Source: Cercis canadensis
Taxonomy: Eukaryota > Streptophyta > Magnoliopsida > Fabales > Fabaceae
Length of the DNA stretch: 64,000 nucleotides
Assembly: GCA_003255065.1 (NCBI GenBank)
Contig: QAOA01004065.1
Coordinates: 29,935 to 93,934 of the forward strand
Reading direction: 5' to 3'
The position numbers were made by a program, and so were the translations under genes. The notes beneath the pieces are model-generated. The model saw only the letters and a program-made list of their open reading frames with translations, ran no database searches and had not been told where the DNA came from. Positions 1 through 11,712 of the stretch are shown piece by piece (position 1 is the stretch's first letter; every line of letters begins with the position of its first letter).

Positions 1-16
1 TCTAGCACAAGATAAC

Positions 17-1506
17 ATGAAATTCATCTCAAGACTTATGGATGAACATAAGACTGTATATGAGAAAATCATGACAGTCATTTCTTCTAACAATGGTGGT
101 CATTTTTTTTTATATGGTTTTGGTGGAACCGAAAAGACATTTGTCTATAAAACATTATCTCCTGCTCTACGTTCAAAAGGCAACATAATGCTGACGGTGG
201 CTTCAAGTGGTATCGCATCTCTTCTCCTTCCTGTGGTAGAACAACACATTCCAGATTTTGTATCCTTCTAAATGTCAATGAGGATACATTTTGTAACATA
301 AAACTAGGCCCTAGCAGAACTACTGACTGCTACAAAGTTAATCATTTGGGACAAGGCCCTTATGACGTACAAACATTATTTTGAGGCATTAGACATAACT
401 CTTAGAAATATACTAAAGCATACAGACGTAGAAACTGCACATATGCCATTTTGGGGTAATATTGTGGTACTAGGTGGGGACTTCAGACATATACTTCCAA
501 TGATACCCAGTGGTAATAGACAAGATATTGTTGCTACTATTATCAACTCTTCCTACCTATGGAAACATTTTCAGTTGCTAATTTCTATTTAAACTTTATT
601 ATGTATAGCATTAACACATTATGATTCCTAGCACATGTTTTTCCGTCAAACATCGTGCAGGTCTTGAACCCAACAAAAAATATAAGATTAGAAACAGGAT
701 CTGCATATCCCAACACAGTAGGACTGAGTCAATTCTCCAATTGGTTACTGAAGGTGGGTGACGATGAAGCAGGAGATAATAATGATGGTGAAGTTGTTAT
801 TTAGATACCAAGTGATATCTCCCTATGTTGTGGTGATGATCCAATTCATGATATAGTGAACTTAACTTATCTTGAATTTATGACAAACATGCAAGATTCA
901 AAATATTGCCAAGAAAGAGCGATCCTGGCCCCTACACTGGAAATGGTGAGAAAAATAAATGATTATATGGTTTTCTTATTACTTGGTGATAAAAAGATAT
1001 ATTTGAGTTTAGACGGCACATGCAAATTATGGGAAAATGGACTAGATGATATTCATACACCTGAATTCCTAAATGGTATTACCCCATCCGGCCTTCCAAA
1101 TCACAAGTTAATACTAAAGCTGAGCGTACCTGTTATGTTATTAAGGAAGATAGATATGCGAAATATATTGTGCAATGGAACGAGACTGATAATCACCCAA
1201 CTTGGAAGACATGTAATAGAGGAAAAAATTATTTTTGGTAGTAACATAAGGAAAAAAGGTTTTCATTCTAAGGATGAACCTGTCATCCTATGATAAGAAG
1301 ATGCCTTTTAGACTACAGAGAAGATAATTTCCCCTGCAGGTTTGCCTTTCCATGACAATAAATAAGAGTCAAGGTCAATCTCTATCACACGTCAAGTTAT
1401 ATCTACCAAAACCATTCTTTAGTTATGGATAACTTTATGTGACTTTTTCAAGGGTTCAAACAAGGAGCGGCCTCAAAGTTTTAGCGATCAATACAAGTGG
1501 GAGATC
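17..1506 (+). pseudogene. PIF1-like helicase of Helitron type, decayed and truncated
   Basis: This is the C-terminal helicase part of a Helitron/PIF1 protein, which in intact elements unwinds DNA during rolling-circle transposition. Pieces appear in family order but in different frames: a Walker A region at about 115-140 reading GFGGTEKT, where the family has GTGKT; a GGDFRHILP block near 475-500 matching the conserved GGDFRQ(I/V)LP motif; the middle domain at 856-1293; and an INKSQGQS block near 1360-1385 followed by the final SRV motif near 1450. Frameshifts (for example near 265) and stops break it throughout. The left end runs off the window. The right end is cut at 1506 by the Copia LTR, and no helicase tail is visible beyond the element. 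It is dead as written; the family assignment is secure, the exact element is not. Confidence 0.85.
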
Positions 1507-2624
1507 TGTTAGCCCCACAAGTCTCTGACCTATTTTGATGATAACAATAATGCCTTGTTATTTCTTATATGTGTTGTTTGTCTTGTTGCTATTAATCTAT
1601 GTTGTGTTTATAAGTTGTTATCTAGAACATATTTGAAGTTAAGTCCTAGAAAACTTGGTCTTAAGAACCAGTTCTTGATTATGTGATGAGCCTTAAATTT
1701 TGCTGTTGTGGAGAAAGCTTGTTGAGGACTTTTCAGTCAAATTCAGCCTTTTATAATCCAACAAAAAGTTGTGCTAGTGAGTTTGGAAAGTTCTCTTTGA
1801 GCTGACTGATGTGTAGTTTCCTCTTCTCAAGGAACACTTTACCTACTTTCTCTTACACAAGAACAAGTCTCTTTTCAAAAAAGGACAAAAGGCCATGATG
1901 CATGATGGGCCTTGTGTCAGCTAGAGGAAAACTTTATCCTAGCCTTTTGTGAAGACCTCACATGCACAAGAAAGAAGATAAAAAAGCAAGAAGACTTTCA
2001 AGGCTTCAGTTTTAAGGCATGAAGTAAAAAAAGAAGAAAATATTTTTAGAGAGAGAAGGAAGCCATTGTTGAGAGTTAGGTTGTTCATCTTCTTCTTCTT
2101 CTTCTTGGTCATTTCTTCATGTTTCAAGATCTTCATTGTAATACATATACTCTGTGAGAGAGTTTCTTCTTTGGGGCTAAAAGAAAACACTTGGTTTTTT
2201 GTATTTGGATTTCTATGGGAGAAATCCATGAGAGTGACTTCTAGTGAGTTAGAGAGAGAGAGTTTATGGTGAGCTTGAAAAATAGAAACCATGGTTGTTA
2301 AGTTAGAGAAGCTTGGAAAAATAAACTTGAAGTATAGTGGAACCCTATTGATATGGGAGAAGTGGATGTAGGCATGTTAAGCCGAACCACTATAAAATCT
2401 CTAGCTGATCTTTCTTCTCTTCATCTATGATATTCTGGATTTAGTTTGGGTTTTTGATTTGTATTGTTCAGTAAATTATTTCGTGCATTCAAATTTGGTA
2501 TTTGTGAAAGAACTAGTTTGTAAGAACCAGTTCTTAAACAAATCTGTGATTTGAATCTATTTTTTATAAACAATTTTTAACAATTACTATTCACCCCCTC
2601 TAGGAATAGAATTTGCAATTCTCA
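1507..2624 (+). repeat. 5' LTR of the Sirevirus-type Copia element
   Basis: It begins TGTTAGCCCCACAAG and ends ...CTCA two bases before the primer-binding site, giving 1118 bp. The start is fixed by alignment with the 3' LTR, where the same TGTTAG follows a purine tract. It carries the promoter and polyadenylation functions in this family. It includes an AGAGAGAGAG stretch near 2250 and a motif GAACCAGTTCTT that appears twice (near 1660 and 2525) and recurs in the 3' LTR. Confidence 0.9.
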
Positions 2625-2626
2625 AT

Positions 2627-2638
2627 TGGTATCAGAGC
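2627..2638 (+). other. Primer-binding site for minus-strand DNA synthesis
   Basis: The sequence TGGTATCAGAGC lies two bases after the 5' LTR end. It is the usual plant Copia primer-binding site, complementary to the 3' end of initiator tRNA-Met. Confidence 0.9.
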
Positions 2639-2712
2639 ATGCGCTCATCTTATCTGTGTTGGTCTAATTGACTAAGAGCTAAAGATCTTATTAAGCTTGT
2701 GTTGCAGGTACC

Positions 2713-4304
2713 ATGAACAACCAAAATGAGTCTCATTCTTCTCATAAACCTCCTTACTTCAATGGAGAAAACTATCCCTACTGGAAGCAATGTATGGAAA
2801 TGTATCTTGAGGCAATCGACTATGAAGTTTGGCAAATAGTCAGAAAGGACCTCACACATCTACCAAAATGGTTGAAGGTTTAGATGTTCCAAAAGAGGAA
2901 CATGAGTTCACCACCAAAGACAAGCTTAGATTTACTCTTAATTCTAAAGCAAGATACAACATTGTGTGTGGGGTATCTACTATAGAATATGAGAATATTG
3001 CATCTTGCAATACTGCAAAAGAAATGTAGGATAGACTTGCTGTCATTCACGAAGGAACAAGCCATGTTAAAGAAGTAAAAATTGATATCTACTCTACCAA
3101 GTATGAAATGTTCCACATGACTCAAGATGAGTCTCTAGATTCCTTCTTTGCTCGATTCTTGAGCATCATCAACATTTTAAAAGGTCTTAGAAGGGTATAC
3201 ACTCAAAAAGAACAAGTTAAGAAGATTCTGAGGAGTCTCACTGATAAATGGGATTCCAAAGTTACTGTCTTGCTTCAATTTGCATAATCTAATGAGATGA
3301 CTGTATATTCTCTAAGAGGTAATCTTGAATCACACCAAATGTTGATCATGGAAAAGAAGAGCATGGCAGGGGAAAGAAAGAAAAGCTTAGCTCTTGCTTC
3401 TACTACTCCAGAAACTAGTACTCAAAGAGAACTAGCCTCTAGTGATGAAGATGTAGCTTTTCTCGATATGATGAGGAAAAGAAAAGAAAAGAAGAGATTT
3501 CTACCGAAAGGTCACAAAGACTTCAATAAGGGAGAAAGCAGCAAGGAGCCTATCATTTGCTATGAATGCAAAAGGCCAAGTCACATTAAACCTGAATGTC
3601 CAAACCTCAACAAGAAGAGGTTTTTCAGAAAAGAGAAGAAGAAAACTATGGTGACCATCTGGAGTGATGAGGAGTCAACATCAAAAAGTGATGAATTAGA
3701 AGAGGAAAATATTGCCAACCTGTGTCTAATGGCAATAGGAGAAGGCTCTGGAGCAAAACGTGAGGTAAATGGTCTGGACCTTGAACTTCTTCCTACTTAT
3801 GATGAACTAAGCCTTACATTTGATGATTTGTCCTTTGATTATGAGAAAAGACTTGCAAAAATTAATGCTCTAAAGAAAATCATAAAAGATCAAGTTAATG
3901 TGATAGAAGAACTTGAAAAGGACAATGTTGTTTTGGCCAATAGACTTAAAACTCTTCAGCATCAAAATGACATTCTTAAAAAGGAAAATCATTCTACTTC
4001 TTCTCTCAAAAATAAAAATGACAAACTGAAAAGAAGAATAAATGAATTTTCTGGAGACTTAGCTAAATTTTTTAAGGGAAGAAATAATTTGAATTCCATT
4101 CTACGAAAGCAAAGAGTAAGCAATGACAAAACAGATTTAGGCTATATTCAGCCTAGCACCTCAAAAGTTTCAAAAAACTCCTTTGTCAAAGCCTCCTTCT
4201 CACATTCTTTTTTTAAAGGAACTTGCTCTTACTGTGGACGTGTAGGACATTTTCCTAATGCATGCTCATATAAGAAACTTTGTGCTGCAAGAAAAATGGT
4301 ATAG
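2713..4304 (+). pseudogene. Copia gag (UBN2-type) with two CCHC zinc knuckles, broken
   Basis: Gag would form the virus-like particle. The reading starts at ATG 2713 with the PYFNGENYPYWK motif typical of plant Copia gag. The frame shifts near 2840 and continues in another frame, with in-frame stops at 3027 and near 3286. A CCHC knuckle (CYECKRPSHIKPEC) lies near 3558-3599 and a second (CSYCGRVGHFPNAC) near 4224-4265. Between them is a charged, Glu/Lys-rich stretch at about 3840-4060 with coiled-coil character. Two spaced knuckles and a long charged linker fit Sirevirus gag. It is dead because of the early stops. Confidence 0.85.
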
Positions 4305-7300
4305 GTGTCTAAAGGCACATTTACTTCTAACATGAAAGGACCCAATGAATTTTGGGTAACTAAGTCTCTGTGATCTTATTGCAGGTTTGCTATCAAGCCA
4401 AGAGTGATTGTTGGTATCTGGACAATGGCTGCTCTAAGCACATGACTGGAGATCCTTCAAAATTCGTCTCATTCAACAAAGTGGATCTGAGATATGTCTC
4501 TTTTGGTGACAATAGCAAAGGTAGAATTGTCGGATTAGGTAAAATAAAAATTCTCCATAATCTTCTCATTGACAATGTTTACTAGGTCAAAGGATTTATG
4601 TATAATTTGCTGAGGATAAGTCATCTTTGTGATAAAGGTCATAAAATTATTTTTGAAACTCCTCATTGCATTATTCACAAGAAAAATTCTGATGATGTTT
4701 TGTTTGTTGGTCAAATATGTTCTAATGTGTATACTGTTTTTGAAGACTCTTTAAAATCAAAAGAGGAAACATGTTTTTCTTCTCAAAACAATAATTATTG
4801 GCCGTGGCATGGGAGACTTGGACATGTAAATTTTAAATTTATTTCCAAACTTTCTAAAAAGGAACTAGTTTCTAGTTTGCCTAAACTAGTTTTTGAAAGA
4901 AACAAGGTTTGTGCTGCTTGTCAGCAAGGTAAACAAATCAAATCCTTTCAAATTGAAGAAAGAATTGTCATCTTCTAGGCCACTTCAACTTCTCCATATG
5001 GATCTCTTTGAACGAGCATCTACATCTAGTTTAAATGAAAAGAAGTATTGTTTTGTTATTGTGGATGATTTCTCTAGGTTTACTTGGGTTTTCTTTCTTG
5101 CTCATAAGGATGACACTTTTGAGATTTTTGAAAGTTTTAGCAAAAGAGTTCAAAATGAAAAGGGTTTTGCAATCATCTCAATTAGAAGTGATCATGGTGG
5201 AGAATTTGAAAACAAGTTGTTCCAAAATTTTTGTGAAAAACAAGGAATCCACCATAATTTTCATGTCCTAGAACCCCCAACAAAATGGTGCGGTTGAAAG
5301 GAAAAATAGAACTCTAGTTGAGATGGACAGAACTGTGCTATATGAAAATGTTTTGCCAAAATATTTTTGGGTTGAAGCTGTAAACACAACATGCTATATT
5401 TTGAATAGATGCTTAATTAGGCCTATTTTGAAAAAAATCCCATATCAGCTTTGGAAAGGAAGAAAACCTAATGTGAGCTACTTTCATGCATTTGGCTGTA
5501 AGTGTTTTGTGTTAAATAATAGAAAGGAGAATTTGGGAAAATTTTATTTAAAATCTGATAAAGCTATTTTCTTGGGTTACTCTTTGTCAAGTACAGCTTA
5601 TAGAGTTTATAACAAAAGAACTCTCATTGTAGAAGAATCAATGCATGTAGTCTTTGATGAATCTAATTGTCCCTTGATTTCAAAAACCCTTGAGGAAAAT
5701 GAGATAGTGCAGGAAAGCATCAAAGAACCCTCTAAATAAGAGAAAGACCAAGAAAAAGTAGCAAAACAAATTCCTTGTGATTCAATTCACATTGAACTGG
5801 GCTTTTCAGAACTAGTTCAGGAAGAAGCCCCATAGAAAAATGTGAGAGACTCACTGCCAAAAGAAACTAGAATTCTAAAAGATCATCCAATTGAAAAAGT
5901 GATTGGTAACTTGGAAAGAGGGATTAGTACAAGAGCATCTCTTCGGGATAAGCATGTAAACTTGGCTCTCTTATCTCTGTCCGAGCCTACCAAAATTGGT
6001 GAAGCACTACAAGATGAAGGATGAATCATGGCAATGCAATAAGAGCTAAATCAGTTCTCAAGGAATCAAGTTTGGACTCTTGTACGTGAACCGAAAGGTC
6101 ACACAATCATTGGTACAAGGTGGGTTTTCAGAAACAAGCTTGATGAAGATGGAAAAATTGTGAAAAACAAAGCAAGATTGGTAGCTCAAGGCTTTAATCA
6201 GCAGGAAAGTATAGACTTTGAAGAAACTTTTGCTTCTATAGCTAGATTAGAAGCCATTAGAATGTTTCTTGCATTTGCATCTTTCAAAGACTTTAAGATT
6301 TTTCAAATGGATGTGAAAAGTGCTTTTTTGAATGGCTATATTAGTGAAGAAGTGTTTGTTAAACAGGCCCCTAGTTTTGAAAACATAGACTTTCCTAATC
6401 ATGTGTATAAACTCTCCAAAGCTCTCTATGGTCTTAAGCAAGCTCCTAGAGCTTGGTATGTAGACTTAGTGAGTTTCTCATGAAAAATAATTTTTTAAGA
6501 GGGAAAGTTGATACCACTCTATTCACTAAAAGATTATGTCATAATATTATCATAGTTCAAATTTATGTTGATGATATTATCTTTGGATCTACTAACAATG
6601 AGCTATGCATGGATTTTGAGATTCTAATGAAGAATGAGTTTGAGATGAGTATGATGGGAGAACTTAACTTCTTCTTTGGACTTCAAGTTAAGCAACTAAA
6701 AGATGGGATCTTCATAAATCAGTCCAATACACAAGAGAGCTACTCAAACGTTTTGGCATGGACAATGCAAAAGGTATTTCAACTCCTATGAGTCTTGCCA
6801 CAAAACTGGTTCTGGATGAAAAAAGTAAATCTATTTGTGAGAAAATGTATAGAGGTATGATTGGATCCTTGCTATATTTGACTGCTAGTAAGCCAGATAT
6901 TATCTACTATGTTTGTGCATGTGCTAGTTTCAGGTTAATCCAAAAGAATCTCATTTGACTGCTGTCAAAAGAATCTTTCGATATCTAATCAATTCTATGA
7001 ATGTTGGTTTATGGTTCAGTACAACTAATTCTTTCAAACTAGTTTCATATACAGATTTTGATTATGTTGGTTGTTCCATTGATCGAAAGAGCACAAGTGG
7101 AGGTTGTCAGTTTCTTGGAGGAGCTTTGGTTTCTTGGCAATCAAAGAAACAAAATTCAGTTGCTCAATCAACAACTAAAGCTGAGTACATGGCTGTTGGA
7201 TTGTGTTGTTCATAAGTGCTATGGATGAAACAACAGCTTGTTGATTATGGTATAATTCTGAACAAAATCCATTTGCTATGTGATAATACAAGTGCCATTA

Positions 7301-7480
7301 ACATTGCAAGAAATCCAGTTCAGTATTCTAGAACCAAGCACATAGACATAAAACATCATTTTCTTAGAGATCATGTTCTTAAAGGTGACATTGAGCTTTC
7401 TTTTATTAACATTGAAGATCAGCTTGCTGATATTTTTACAAAGTCATTAGCTGAAGAAAGGTTCTGTCTCCTAAGGCATG

Positions 7481-8848
7481 TGTTGAGTGAGTTTCATACT
7501 CACTCTTTAGATATCTTTTACTTAATTATTTGGTTGTTTGTTGAGTTTAATTGTCATCTAATGGGTTGGTTATGTTAAATTATAGGTTTCATGGTTTAAA
7601 ATGAAGAAATGAAGATTTGGGATAGAAAGTAAAGGCTGCAGCCCTTAAAATCAAGAGTTGCAGCTCCTGGAACATCAGAATGCAAAAGTTGGACAGCAAC
7701 CAAGGGCTGCAGCCCTTGAAATACAGAGCTGTAGCGCTCAAAATTCTATGTTGGACAGAGGACTAGCGCCGCAGCGCCCATTTGCTGTAAAATTTGTGTT
7801 TTTGGCAGAGGAGCAGCGCCACAGCGCCACAGCGCCAAAGTCAGCAGAAATTAGATTTTCAGGCAGAGACCTAGCGCTGCAGCACTCGTTTTCCAGCGCC
7901 GCAGCGCCCGTGACCAGATTTTTGAAGACGTGTTCTTTTTCCTAAGTTTCTTTAGGGCTTTTGCTTAGGGGTATAAATAGAGACTTTTAGGAATAATTTA
8001 GGGGATTCTTTTCTGGACTTTTTGGAGGCAAGAAGGAGAGCAAAAACAAGGATTGGAGAAGGGCACAAGAAGAGTGGGGCTTCTCTTCAGAGTTTTTATC
8101 CTTCTTCCCTTTGAACCATGTCTAGATTTAATTTTACCTTGTTCTTCCTTTTTGCTATGAACTAAATTCCCTTCTAGGGCTATGATGTAGCCTAGCTAGG
8201 ATGATTTGTGATTTTTTATTTCTTTAATTCAAGAACTCCTTTATTAAATTGTCTTTTTCTTCTCAAATTTTCATGCTTCTAATTGCTTGATCACCAATTA
8301 GTTGATTAGATAATTACAATGAGACTGGGAGGTAATTTGTAATTAAAGATCATAGAGATTAAGAACATAGGTTGCATGTAGGATAGGAATATACCTCCAT
8401 GGCCTGTGTAGCTATTTAAAAAGAACCATAGAATTAAGTGAATTTCTAGGTTGTTCGCAATTCACATAGGAATATCGTGAGTTCATAACTTAGAAATACT
8501 TTTGTTTGACCTTGGGAAAGGCTAATAAATAATTTAGGATTCTTGGCTAGCAATTAGGAAGAGTGTTCTTGGTTAATGAATTAGGAATAACAAATCAGAA
8601 TAGCTATGGTGAAATCAAAAGCCCTAGATGTTTTCTCTCTTGATAATTCTATCATTTTACTGGTTTAAGTTTGTTTTCATCCTATTTTAGTTGTTTCTTG
8701 AAAACCTATTCATATTGATTGATTAGATAAAATTAAGGTTAACCCAATTTCGGTAGTTGATACATTAGTCCTCGTGGGAACGATAACTCTATCTCATCTT
8801 ATTACTTGGAAACGATAACGTACATTTGCGTTAAGATTTCTCACAACA
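7481..8848 (+). mobile_element. Solo LTR of a different retrotransposon, nested in the Copia RNase H
   Basis: The segment begins TGTTGAG and ends CACAACA, so the ends form the inverted pair TGTTG/CAACA. It is flanked by a perfect 5-bp duplication, GCATG (7476-7480 and 8849-8853). Removing it together with one duplication restores the pol reading frame to its normal stop, which proves the insertion boundaries. No internal coding region remains, as expected after LTR-LTR recombination. The 3' end contains a short GTGGGAACGATAAC stretch of the kind seen in plant Gypsy LTRs, so a Gypsy origin is my inference. Strand is arbitrary, given as the strand reading TG..CA. Confidence 0.9.
7632..7915 (+). 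repeat. GC-rich AGCGCC / GCAGC minisatellite-like tract inside the solo LTR
   Basis: Variants of GCAGCGCC, GCTGCAGCCC and AGCGCTGCAGC recur about ten times in 285 bp, separated by short AT-rich spacers. The tract is far richer in G+C than its surroundings. It has an open frame of 95 codons at 7658-7945, but the composition suggests a repeat rather than a gene. Confidence 0.7.
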
Positions 8849-8880
8849 GCATGAATTGGGCATGATAAATATGTCTTGAT

Positions 8881-9483
8881 AAATTATTTTGTGTATGTAT
8901 GCACAATGCTTGTTCATATGAATCTCATTCTTGATAAAGAACTTTGGTTGGTTGTTGAATGTTTCTGATTAATGCTCATTACTTCTGAATTTTTTTTTAT
9001 GAGGAATCTGAATATTTGATAATGTCCTAATGTGTGCCCAAATTTTATTTCTTGATCTTGTCTGAATCTCTTATTGGAAAGAATTTCAGCATTTTACTGG
9101 GCCATTCTATTTTGTGAATTGATCTATTAAAAGGTCTTTCTTGCTTATTTTCTAACTGAAGTCATTTCTGGGCTGATATTGGTTTTTGTTGAAACTAGGC
9201 CTCTATTCCTTCGGCCCTTCATTTTTTGGCATTTGGCCAAAACGCGCATTTCACTCTTGTTCTCTGAGCTGTTGTTCATTTCGGCCAAAACGCACCGTTT
9301 TGCTCTATTGATTCCCGGCTAAAATCCCTTTCTTCCTTCTTTGAACATGAACCTAAGTGTTCATCTTCCATCTCCTTCATGTTCTTCTCCATTTCCTCTA
9401 TTTTTCTCCGTCATCCTCGGTGAGTGCCTCATTGCTTCCATTAACTGCCAATTTTTTTAGCAAAAGTGTCAACTGTTAAAGTC
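8881..9483. other. Copia internal spacer between pol and the env-like frame
   Basis: No open frame is supported. The motif GGCCAAAACGC occurs near 9235 and again near 9284 in slightly different context. Sireviruses commonly have a spacer here. Confidence 0.5.
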
Positions 9484-11298
9484 ATGGATAGAAGAAGAAC
9501 CAATCAAAGATTGAAATTTTAACTCAAGAGAAAAGCTGAAACCGATACCTCTTGTGAAAACCCCATTCAAGTGGAAAATTCATCTTCCTCAGAGAGTAGG
9601 CAGGCATTGATCCTATTATTCAAAAGGCAAGAAAATTTGCTTCTAGTTCTACTAAAGGAAAAGGTAAAATGGCCTCTCTTCCTCCTTCCCTAATTTTAGA
9701 ACCCTTGTTGACATATCCTAATCATGTTTCAGTTCCATTATCCTCTCCCTCAACCACACCTCATCTCTCTCCAATTCCCTCATCTTCCCATGCTTCCCAA
9801 TCCTCTAAATCACCATCTCCGCCTTCATCATCCTATGATATTCTCAATCCATCAGAATCCTCACCCATTCCAATGCCATCCAAAGACCCTGAACCAGTAC
9901 CAACCTACAATCTATCAAAACCTCTTCCAAGACCCAAAAGAATCAAAATGTTGGCAAGAAAAACAACATTTACCCCCAGGTCTAAAGATAAAACTTCTCA
10001 GGCACAAGGTTCTATCTCTAAGCCAGCAGCAGCCACTACTCAAGCTAAAGCTTTCAAGAAGAAGGAAGCTTCAAAATCCTCTACTAAAGATGCTTCCTTT
10101 AATAAGTCCTACTACTAAAAAGGCTTCTAAAAGTACTACTGAGAGTACTGCTTCTGAAAGTGATCTCAATGTCTTCGAGAGTGCAACTGCTGAGGAAAAT
10201 TTCCTCAATCTTTATGACAAAAGATCACTCACTCCTGGATGCATTGTTGACTGGGATTCTACATCACCCTCAACTATAGCCATTGAAGAAGCTTTTGCCT
10301 CTATGGGATGGTCGAGCATTCTCAAGATTAATGAACCCTTAATTCCCAAGGTAATTCGTCTGTTCCATGCTCATCTACAGCCTTTGAAAGGCTCAAATTC
10401 TATAATTATTTACTTGAAATCCTATATTGCTGGAGTTGAAATGGTGATCTCTGAGAGACTGTTAGCAAGCATTCTAAGATTACATATTAAAGGGGAGTGT
10501 AGAGTTGTGCAAAAAGTTTGGCCATCTGACCTCATACTCTTTGATGATGCAATGGCATCCATCTGTGACTTTCCTGATTAAATAGGGCAGGACAGACCTC
10601 CCTCTATCCATTGTTTTAATTCTTTCACCAGAACTTTAGCCAAGATAATAACCTCTCACCTCTTACCTCGAATAGGGAGTCACAGTGACCTTTCTACACT
10701 TGACCTCTACTTGTTGTATCATCTGAAAAATCAGCTGCCCTTGAATTTACCAAGGCTGATCTTCAACACAATGGCTAATACTATTAAAGGATCAAGAACC
10801 AAAACTAGCTTACCTTATGGAATGATCATTGTCAAACTCTGCAAATACTTTAAGATTGATCTTTCGAAATTTGACTCTGAACCATTCCCTGATAAGCTTA
10901 TCCTAAAGAAACCTCTTCCTTCAACCAATGACTGCTCAGAACCATATATGAATTCTTCATCTGGAAAGGGTAAGAAACCTGCAGCCTCAACTCGTTCTCC
11001 TTCAACCATGTCAAAAAGGCATACTACATGCACACCATCCAGTTCTCAGCCCTTCAAGAAAGCCAAAATATCTGCACCACCAGTTCAACCTTCTGAAAAG
11101 GTAGATCATAAAGAATGGATCTCTTCAATTAATCCAGAAGACTTAGCCAATCAAATTGGCAGACGATTAAACTTCTTCCAGACTTTGGTTTTTGACTATA
11201 ATGCAAGGATGACAGCTATTGAAAAGGATTTGGCAATCATAAAAGAACAACTAACAGCTCTGCTTGCATCTCAGCAACCTCCTTCTTCTTCTCCTTAG
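9484..11298 (+). pseudogene. Env-like third reading frame of the Sirevirus-type element, broken
   Basis: A second long frame lies between pol and the 3' LTR, as in SIRE1/Maximus elements, where it is called env-like although its function is unproven. It starts near ATG 9484, meets a stop within about 12 codons, and continues in another frame from about 9610. The N-terminal third (9669-10118) is rich in Ser and Pro; the frame then changes near 10100. The central part (to 10579) is a folded-looking region with a conserved-style GCIVDWDS stretch near 10240. A stop lies at 10579-10581, then the same frame runs to 11298 with a Ser/Lys-rich linker and a C-terminal segment (about 11140-11260) with heptad-like leucines. 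I see no clear signal peptide or membrane anchor. Confidence 0.75.
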
Positions 11299-11698
11299 CT
11301 TATCTTAACTGTATTTGGATTTCTTTTGACAAATTTTCAGATGTAAATGTAGCATAGGTGGACATTCTTTTAGCCTATTGCTTTTACTATTTCTCATACA
11401 TCATCCATTTTGACATTGCTTGACTGCTTTAACTATTAATGCTCAATTCTGGTTGATATAATGCTCTAATCCCTTTACTGCTCTGATATGTTATTACCCC
11501 TATCTTTTTGATAACGCCAAAGAGGGAGAAATTGTGTGTGAACTAGTCTGTTTGAATTGTGTTGGTATAATTTCTTGATATTGAACAGGTCTATTGCGAA
11601 AACTCCCTTCTACTATTTGGTTTTAGAGAACGGGTTCTTCAGTTCTTGTTGGCATATATTAAAGGGAAGCTTTTTTCAAACACATTATTGGCATCATC

Positions 11699-11712
11699 AA
11701 AAAGGGGGAGAT
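11699..11712 (+). other. Polypurine tract
   Basis: AAAAAGGGGGAGAT immediately precedes the TGTTAG start of the 3' LTR. This is the standard plus-strand priming site of plant Copia elements. Confidence 0.85.

Larger units (their letters stand above)
4384..8880 (+). pseudogene. Copia pol (protease, integrase, RT, RNase H), broken and interrupted by a solo LTR
   Basis: Domains run in Copia order: aspartic protease near 4405-4450, the zinc-binding pre-integrase region (WHGRLGH ... CAACQQGK) at 4805-4930, the integrase core at 4980-5310 with its first two acidic positions visible, reverse transcriptase at 6065-6700 with YVDD near 6565, and RNase H at 7050-7480 with TKAEYMA near 7175. The protease active site reads DNG where the family has D(S/T)G. 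Stops or frameshifts occur near 4583, 4976, 5290, 5737, 5833, 6022, 6475, 6750, 6956 and 7213. At 7480 the frame is cut by a 1368-bp solo LTR; it resumes at 8849 and stops at 8878-8880 after a few codons of a typical C-terminal tail. Confidence 0.9.

Noticed and set aside
7481..7578. Apparent C-terminus of Copia RNase H
   Set aside because: These codons are solo-LTR sequence; the true tail is at 8849-8880.
7658..7945. 95-codon open frame
   Set aside because: It lies wholly inside the solo LTR and its composition follows the GC-rich repeat.
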